From contig LUGG01000068.1 in NCBI GenBank assembly GCA_001683735.1, positions 1 through 11,167 on the forward strand: DNA of 11,167 nt. Reading direction: 5' to 3'. The position numbers were made by a program, and so were the translations under genes. This DNA is from Grifola frondosa (lineage: Eukaryota > Basidiomycota > Agaricomycetes > Polyporales > Grifolaceae). Position 1 is the first letter of the stretch, and every line of letters begins with the position of its first letter. Shown piece after piece: positions 6,764 through 11,167 of this stretch. The notes under the pieces are model-generated. The model did not search any database. It worked only from the letters and a program-made list of their open reading frames with translations, and was not told the origin of the DNA.

Positions 6764-6848
6764 CAACTTTATATGGTGGAAGCTTAAGATATACTACACC
6801 ATTATTATTCATTTTAGGATTCTTAGCTCTATTTACAATGGGTGGAGT
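6764..6848 (+). CDS. cox1: cox1 exon (STLYGGSLRY...MGGV)
   Basis: CA completes the split Ser codon; then TLYGGSLRYTTP, LLFILGFLALF and TMGG, with GT beginning the Val codon. This is the conserved Cox1 helix after the PTGIKIFSW region. The frame is intact. The 3' boundary at T6848 is supported by a P1 helix: GTGGAGT at the exon end pairs with GCTCCAC at 6861-6867, with a U-G pair exactly at the splice site. Confidence 0.95.
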
Positions 6849-7120
6849 TTAAACTCTTTTGCTCCACGATAAATAACTCCAAATGCTGGAACATTCTTAA
6901 GATTAAGAAACTAGATATTAGTAAAATTTCTTTTTTAACTCAAACCTTGCCACTGCCCTGTCAATGTAGGCGTGGGACTGAAAGGAATAATCAGCAGGAA
7001 AATTAGGTGTAGACTCCCTAAAAATCCACAGAGACTATACGAGTTTCTCTTACTTATTTGCTCGCTGAATATAATGAGATGAAATAGTCCTAATTATAAT
7101 AATTTATAGTAATAGTTATT

Positions 7121-8196
7121 GAAGAGTATTTTTTAAATTTATTTGAAAACAGTAATATCGGATTATCTACACCTTTTTTAATTAAAACAATTGAAGAGTT
7201 AAATCCAACAAAAGTTTATAATAACTTTAAAGAGGATAGATTAAAAATCTATAAAGAAAATAATAAAAAAGCTGGAATATATTATTTTATTAATTTAATA
7301 AATGATCACACCTATGTTGGTAGTTCTATTGATTTAACAAGAAGAATGCGTAGTTACTTAAATAGTAGTTTTTTAAATAGTAATAAAAATAAAATATGCC
7401 AATAACAAAAGCTTTATCTAAATATGGACAAAATAATTTTGCTCTTTTAATTTTAGAATATGTAGAAACTGATTCAATGGATGTTATACTCCGACCCCTT
7501 AGGGACCCCGTTAGGGACCCCGTTAGGGACCCGTTAGGGATGGGAGAGAAACACATTGGATAATGAAATATTACCTTATTACAATGTATTAAAACAAGGT
7601 TATTCTTCCTTAGGTTTTAAACATACCGAGGAGACAAAAAATTTATTGTCAGAGTTAGCTAAAAATAGAACACATTCAGAAGAAACTAAAGCTTTAATAA
7701 GTCTGGCTTTAACTGGAGAAAACAATCCTTTCTTTTCAAAATCTCATTCACCAGAATCTAAATTAAAAATAATTCTTTCTAAATCAAATAGTCCTGTTTA
7801 TATTTATAATTCTGATAAAAAATTACTTATTATATATCCTTCGGTATGTACTTTAGCTAAAGCTATTAATGCTAATTCAGAAACAAAAAACTTATATTGA
7901 TAATCAATCTTTGTTTAGAGGTGAATGGTATTTTTCTCTATACCCTATAATATCTCAGACATTCCTTTAATCTTAGATTTTTCTTCCATCGAAGGTAATC
8001 AGATTGTATCTGAAATTAAAATAATTATTTGTTAAAAAAGCTGTATTTGTTTTTAATTAAATAAAGAATTAATATGTAGATATGATGGTGTTATGACTGC
8101 TTCAAAAGAATTAAAAATAGGACACAATACTATTAAAAAATGTTGCAGAACTAAATAAATCATATAAAGACTTTATATTTTCTTACCACAAATTAT
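7121..8196 (+). pseudogene. GIY-YIG homing endonuclease of intron 6, several frameshifts
   Basis: An intron endonuclease with a GIY-YIG nuclease domain and C-terminal DNA-binding repeats. A long leader (EEYFLNLFENSN) opens at 7121. The nuclease domain begins KAGIYYFINLINDHTYVGSS (7268-7327) with RRM following. The first frame stops at 7403-7405; KALSKYGQNNFALLILEYV continues from 7396 in a second frame, explained by one lost A. The catalytic Glu region (EK-HW) at 7546-7560 lies after the 51-base repeat insertion. From 7556 a third frame reads DNEILPYYNVLKQGYSSLGF, then NUMOD3-like repeats (HTEETK, HSEETK, HSPESK) and a NUMOD1-like part (VYIYNSDKKLLIIYPS). Bases 7900-8196 keep broken pieces, including RGEWYFS and KELKIGHNTIKK. 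Confidence 0.85.
7494..7541 (+). repeat. GC-rich 12-bp tandem array inserted in GIY-YIG ORF
   Basis: Four units based on ACCCCGTTAGGG: 7494-7505 (lacking the G before TTAGGG), 7505-7517, 7517-7529, and 7529-7540 (one C short). Successive units share the junction A. The whole insert, about 7495-7545, is 51 bases, or 17 codons, and keeps the local frame. It sits between the codons for DVILR and the catalytic-Glu segment of the nuclease. Its GC content stands far above its surroundings, and a reverse-complement single unit is at 1435-1447. Confidence 0.85.
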
Positions 8197-8209
8197 TATA
8201 AGCCTAAGT

Positions 8210-8258
8210 AACAGGAGTAACACTTGCAAACGCATCAATGGATATAGCCCTTCATGAT
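8210..8258 (+). CDS. cox1: cox1 exon (V-TGVTLANASMDIALHD)
   Basis: A8210 completes the Val codon; then 16 codons read TGVTLANASMDIALHD, the conserved segment preceding TYYVVAHFHYV. The frame is intact. The exon ends in T (8258), as expected for a group I intron. The 5' boundary is the only irregular one in the gene, because the base before it is T rather than G; the alternative, starting at T8209 after G8208, would put the exon out of frame. Confidence 0.9.
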
Positions 8259-9428
8259 GGTAATAAATTTTTTTGATAATCAAATATTGATAATGATAAA
8301 TTTTTTATTAAAAACTAAAGATGATCCAATTTAAAGATTATATAGAACAATTTTGGGTTGGTTTACTAGAAGGTGATGGATCTATTTAAAATTAGAAAAA
8401 ATAAAAATAAATAAAATTTTATGGTGGAATTTGAATAGATTAAAATATTTAAATAAAAATGAAGAAATGTTAAATTAATCTCAAAATATATAGGAGGTAG
8501 AATATATTATGAAAGAAAAATAAAGAAATAATTAAAGTAAAATGGGTCTCTGTTTCTAAAAAAGATTAAGAAATTGTTTAAATATTTTATCTAAATATCC
8601 TTTATTAACTAGTAATAAAATTTGTCAACTAGAACATTTACTTAAATGTATTGAAAATAAGGATTGGATTATCATTTAAAAACTAGAGATCAAAAATTTG
8701 ATTTACAAATTGATTTAATTAATTCTTATAATAATTCTTTTTTATACCTCATTATTTTAAAGCTGGCTATCAGGATTTATAGAAGCTGAAGGATGTTTTC
8801 GATTTAGAAATAATAAAGCAATTTCATTTTATATTCTCAAAATAATGATATATATTTTAAATGCCATAAAACAATTTTTAATTCTAACATAAAATAGGTA
8901 TTAATAAAGATTTAAGATCTATAAAACACAATATAGATTATCTATATCAGGTAAACCTTGTTTAACTTTAATAAAAAATCATTTTAGTAATTATCTTTAA
9001 TTGGAATAAAATTTTATCTTATAATAAATGGTCTGCAACTAAATATAAAAATATTAAGTGTCTTGAGTAATATCGCCATGTTTATTTTATAATAAATAAT
9101 ATATAATTAAAACGGTAAATTTTTAATTTGCTAACGGTAAATCTTTATATTTTATTAATTAAGGCTTATAAATTTTGTGTATAAAGACAATACCGTGGAA
9201 ACCAATTTATTTTTTTACTAAATACTTACTATTTAGTGCCGAGTAAAGGAGTTATTCTTGCTTTATCTATAAAAAAAAGAGTAGTAAAATTATAATAGTA
9301 GGATCCGTAGAGACTAAACGCGATACTTATTATTAAAATTTTATAAAGAGAATCAAATCTAAATAATTAATTTAATTAACAATAAGAAGTTATAGTCCGA
9401 TCCCTCAGGTGACTGAGGCTAATTATAG
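8259..9428 (+). mobile_element. cox1 intron 7, group I with eroded LAGLIDADG ORF
   Basis: A 1170-nt group I intron. The R element CCGTAGAGACTAAACG lies at about 9305-9320 and S, AAGAAGTTATAGTCC, at 9384-9398. S is followed by a perfect stem CCTCAG-GTGA-CTGAGG (9403-9418) with a GNRA loop, typical of P9. The intron ends in G (9428) before ACT TAT TAC. The noncoding stretch 9071-9428 holds this core and a ten-base direct repeat AACGGTAAAT (9111-9120 and 9133-9142). Confidence 0.85.
8321..9070 (+). pseudogene. LAGLIDADG endonuclease of intron 7, heavily broken
   Basis: The frame opens with ATG at 8321 (MIQFKDYIEQFWVGLLEGDG), giving motif 1, LLEGDGSI, and stops within two codons. Pieces in all three frames then follow in the right order: LISKYIGGRIYYERK, VKWVSVSKK, CLNILSKYPLLTSNKICQLE, a second motif WLSGFIEAEGCFRFRNN (about 8764-8815), and a tail LSISGKPCLTLIKNHF to KYKNIKCLE, with TAA at 9068-9070. 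The order and spacing are those of a two-motif LAGLIDADG_1 protein of about 250 residues. There are many small frame changes, more than in any upstream ORF. Part may be sequence error, since the exon at 10510 shows the same kind of losses. Confidence 0.75.
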
Positions 9429-9446
9429 ACTTATTACGTAGTAGCT
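9429..9446 (+). CDS. cox1: cox1 18-base exon (TYYVVA)
   Basis: ACT TAT TAC GTA GTA GCT encodes TYYVVA, which joins LHD (ends 8258) to HFHYVLSMG (from 10510). It is preceded by an intron-terminal G (9428) and ends in T (9446). A possible P1 is GCT pairing with GGC at 9452-9454, with U-G at the splice site. Six whole codons, so the phase is unchanged. Confidence 0.9.
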
Positions 9447-10509
9447 CAAATGGCCTGAATAAATTTTATTCTGCAATTGACTATATGCTGGAACTATATT
9501 TTTAGTTAATTATTACTATTTAGTCCTTATTATTCAGTTAATAAAAATTATCTAAGAATATTCTAGATGTAAGTGGAAGCTTTAATCTTCTATTAAATAG
9601 TCAAATTAATTATACTGCTATTAAATCAATTAATGCAAATATACAATCAGCCGAAAACTGCCAAGGATTCTCAGAGACTATACGTCAATTATATAATTCA
9701 GAGGAGAAATTTTATCTTGGTTAGCAGGAATAATAGATGGAGATGGTAATTTCGATATTAGAAAGAGTACAGATCCAAATTCAAAACTAGTTTTAAAATC
9801 AATTAGAATAAAGTTACATAATAGAGATATAAGAATTTTAACTCGTATTCAAAATTATTTACATTTCGGTACATTAAGAACTGATAAAAATAAACCTATT
9901 CAATTTACACAGTTTATAAAACTGCAGATAAGTTAAATCTAATAAACAAATTAAATGGGTTAATTGATTAAATCAAATGGTTTTAAAAAAGCTTGTTCTT
10001 TATGTAATATTGAATACATTGAACCTGATTACAATATTCACCGTTTGATCCATATTTTGCTGGTTTAATCGATACTGACGGTTCAATAGTATTTAATTTT
10101 ACTAATAATAGAATTGAATGTAATTTAGAATTTAAATAATGAGTATACTTCTAAGTTAAATTTAGATAATGTTATACCTAATTAAACCATGTATATTATT
10201 AAGAAAACATTCTTCTAAGAAAACAAATCAAATTTATAAATCATAGCTTTTAAATTTCAAACCGTTAAAGGTATGATACCTTTATATGTATTTATGGTTA
10301 ATAGACTATTTCTGATTTTAAATTTTATAGAGTGACTCAAATTAAAAAATTTATAGAGATTAGGGGTTATAAAAAATCAGATTTTGAAAGTAGAATTTAA
10401 AATTTATTCTAATTTTGTATTGGATTGGATACAGAATAAAAATCCTTTATGGACAAAAGTACTTTTATTAAAACCTCCGGATTAAATAAAGAGATAGTCC
10501 ACAATTTTG
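9447..10509 (+). mobile_element. cox1 intron 8, group I with LAGLIDADG ORF between R and S
   Basis: A 1063-nt group I intron with recognisable core parts: a P-like TATATGCTGGAAC at about 9483-9495, Q-like CAATCAGCCGA at about 9644-9654, R TCAGAGACTATACG (9671-9684) and S AAAGAGATAGTCC (10488-10500). The ORF fills the space between R and S, the peripheral P8 loop position common for intron endonucleases. The intron ends in G (10509) before CAT TTC CAC. Confidence 0.85.
9697..10485 (+). pseudogene. LAGLIDADG endonuclease of intron 8, several small frameshifts
   Basis: The frame is open from just after R: RGEILSWLAGIIDGDGNFDI carries motif 1 (LAGIIDGDG), followed by SIRIKLHNRDIRILTRIQNY. It shifts near 9895-9900, where one missing T in CCT-TAT would restore YSIYTVYKTADKLNL. 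Motif 2 is YFAGLIDTDGSIVFNF (about 10049-10095). Later pieces (LRKHSSKKTNQIYKS, TVKGMIPLYVY, FYRVTQIKKFIEIRGYKK) are in correct order, ending LLLKPPD with TAA at 10483-10485, next to S. Both motifs keep their acidic residues. The lesions I could interpret are one-base losses, so the native gene may be intact; expected length is about 265 residues. Confidence 0.8.
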
Positions 10510-10681
10510 CATTTCCACTTGTTTTATCAAGGAGCTGTTTTTGCGTTATTTGGTGGATTTTATTTTTGGACTCCTAAAATCATTTTTAACATACAATGAT
10601 TATTAGGAAAAGTACACTTCTGGACATTGTTCGCTGGGGTTAATTTAACTTTTTTCCTCAACATTTTTAGGTATTTCGGGT
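10510..10681 (+). CDS. cox1: cox1 exon (HFHYVLSMG...FLGISG) with small deletions
   Basis: This exon encodes Cox1 from HFH through GAVFALFGGFYFWTPK, LGKVHFWTLFAGVNL and FFPQHFLGISG. As given it is 172 bases and does not keep frame. Compared with the highly conserved Cox1 sequence, short losses explain every oddity: A after 10519 (restores HYV), TG after 10530 (LSMGA), GG near 10584 (IIGLTYN), A near 10599 (NELLG) and one T in each run at 10650-10655 and 10664-10668. That is eight bases, giving 180, or exactly 60 codons. HFH includes haem and CuB neighbourhood histidines. Such a gene should be under strong selection, so sequence error is the simplest reading; a nuclear copy is the alternative. 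Confidence 0.9.
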
Positions 10682-11167
10682 AAAAACATTATACAAATGA
10701 AATATTATCCTATCTGCTATTCTCTTTTCCCTGTTGGCCCTTTTGTAAAACCAATTTTTTTAAATGAACCTGTGTGTGTTTATTATCCTAAATTAAATAG
10801 AAATCTTATTGGTACTGATATAAAAAAGAGTTGTTATCTACCAGTGGACTAATTTAATAAATGGTAAAATATATATAGGTAGTGCTTCTACAGGTTCTAC
10901 AAGATTGTTAAATTACTTTAGTCCTAGTGTTCTTTCCAGAAATTTACCTATTTATAACAGCTTAAAAATATGGACATAATAATTTTTTGTTTAGCTATTT
11001 TAGAAGATTTAGGACCATTGCAACAAACATCAAAAAAAGTTTATATTAGAAAGAGAACAATATTATTTAGATATTTTATTTAAAAATTTTCAGATAGAAA
11101 ATTAAACCTTTCTCCTACAGCAGGTACAACCTTAGGTTTTAAACATAATTCTATTTTTAAATTAAAT
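10682..11167 (+). mobile_element. cox1 intron 9, 5' part, with GIY-YIG ORF
   Basis: This intron starts after the T of GGT (10681), the point where Cox1 should continue MPRRIPDYPDA. The window ends before any core element or 3' exon. It is probably group I because the exon ends in T and a GIY-YIG ORF follows, but no P, Q, R or S motif is visible in the part present. Confidence 0.7.
10682..11167 (+). pseudogene. GIY-YIG endonuclease of intron 9, exon-fused, partial, frameshifted
   Basis: The exon frame runs on as KNIIQMKYYPICYSLFPVGP to about 10828. One lost A then moves it to VVIYQWTNLINGKIYIGSAS, the GIY-YIG core (here VIYQW and YIG). RLLNYFSPSVLSRNLPIYNS follows, then a shift at the A run near 10963-10968 to YGHNNF and a LAILEDLG-like strand. 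The catalytic-Glu segment LEREQYYLDILFKNF (about 11045-11090) is again displaced by an indel. The last piece, LSPTAGTTLGFKHNS, is the start of the DNA-binding region, and the window ends there. The nuclease core is complete in content; all breaks are one- or two-base changes near A or T runs. Confidence 0.8.

Larger units (their letters stand above)
6849..8209 (+). mobile_element. cox1 intron 6, group I with GIY-YIG ORF after the core
   Basis: A group I intron of about 1361 nt with the clearest core in the window: P AAATGCTGGAACA (6881-6893), Q AATCAGCAGGAA (6989-7000), R CCACAGAGACTATACG (7026-7041) and S near 7075-7090 ending GAAATAGTCC. P1 pairs exon GTGGAGT with GCTCCAC at 6861-6867. The GIY-YIG ORF lies wholly downstream of S, in the P9 side of the intron. 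The 3' end is irregular: Cox1 phase needs the exon to start at A8210, which leaves T8209 as the last intron base instead of G. A missing G, or one extra base, would resolve it. Confidence 0.85.

Noticed and set aside
7494..7541. TTAGGG motifs as a telomere-like array.
   Set aside because: The period is 12 with ACCCC between motifs, the array is internal to an intron ORF, and only four units exist; not a telomere.
7326..7556. Minus-strand open frame of 76 codons with a GSLTGSLTGSL repeat.
   Set aside because: It is antisense to the GIY-YIG ORF, and its repeats are just the GC-rich tandem array read backwards; no family resemblance.
9111..9142. Ten-base direct repeat AACGGTAAAT as a target-site duplication.
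   Set aside because: Only 22 bases apart in AT-rich intron sequence with nothing mobile-looking between them.
10597..10599. TGA read as tryptophan in the cox1 exon, as evidence for genetic code 4.
   Set aside because: Cox1 normally has Glu-Leu-Leu-Gly here (NELLG); one missing A turns AAT GAA TTA into CAA TGA TTA. With the neighbouring losses restored the TGA disappears, so it says nothing about the code.

Overview
The window is part of one fungal mitochondrial gene, cox1 (cytochrome c oxidase subunit 1), on the + strand, split by an unusually dense set of self-splicing introns. The evidence is very low GC, Cox1 exon peptides joined in order, group I core motifs (P, Q, R, S) in the introns, one clear group II domain V, and LAGLIDADG and GIY-YIG homing-endonuclease reading frames. 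The exon peptides read like fungal Cox1 (for example LGKVHFWTLFAGVNLTFFPQ after repair of small deletions). I cannot name the species. I see no tRNA, rRNA, second gene or minus-strand gene.

Layout: intron 1 (3' part, LAGLIDADG) 1-991; exon 992-1072; intron 2 (group I, interrupted LAGLIDADG) 1073-2112; six-base exon 2113-2118; intron 3 (group I, LAGLIDADG) 2119-3260; exon 3261-3286; intron 4 (group II, three LAGLIDADG copies) 3287-5624; exon 5625-5671; intron 5 (group I, LAGLIDADG) 5672-6763; exon 6764-6848; intron 6 (group I, GIY-YIG) 6849-8209; exon 8210-8258; intron 7 (group I, eroded LAGLIDADG) 8259-9428; 18-base exon 9429-9446; intron 8 (group I, LAGLIDADG) 9447-10509; exon 10510-10681; intron 9 (5' part, GIY-YIG) from 10682. 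Exons total 484 nt, about 4% of the window.

In introns 2, 3, 4, 5 and 9 the reading frame runs straight on from the upstream exon, so the intron protein would be made from unspliced message as an exon fusion and then processed. The endonuclease ORF sits in different places: before the core (introns 2, 5, 7), over or between core elements (3, 8, probably 1), or after the S element (6).

The strongest unusual item is intron 4. It has group II ends (GTGCG...AC), a perfect 34-nt domain V, and an EBS1 hairpin complementary to the upstream exon. Yet it carries LAGLIDADG proteins instead of a reverse transcriptase, and they appear to lie inside domain I, between the 5' end and EBS1. A caution for the whole window: nearly all frameshifts look like losses of one or two bases, many in A or T runs, and the same losses occur in the conserved exon 10510-10681. 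Many 'broken' ORFs here may therefore be sequencing or consensus errors. A separate feature is a GC-rich repeat (ACCCCGTTAGGGA and relatives) present as a tandem array in intron 6 and as a reverse-complement copy in intron 2.
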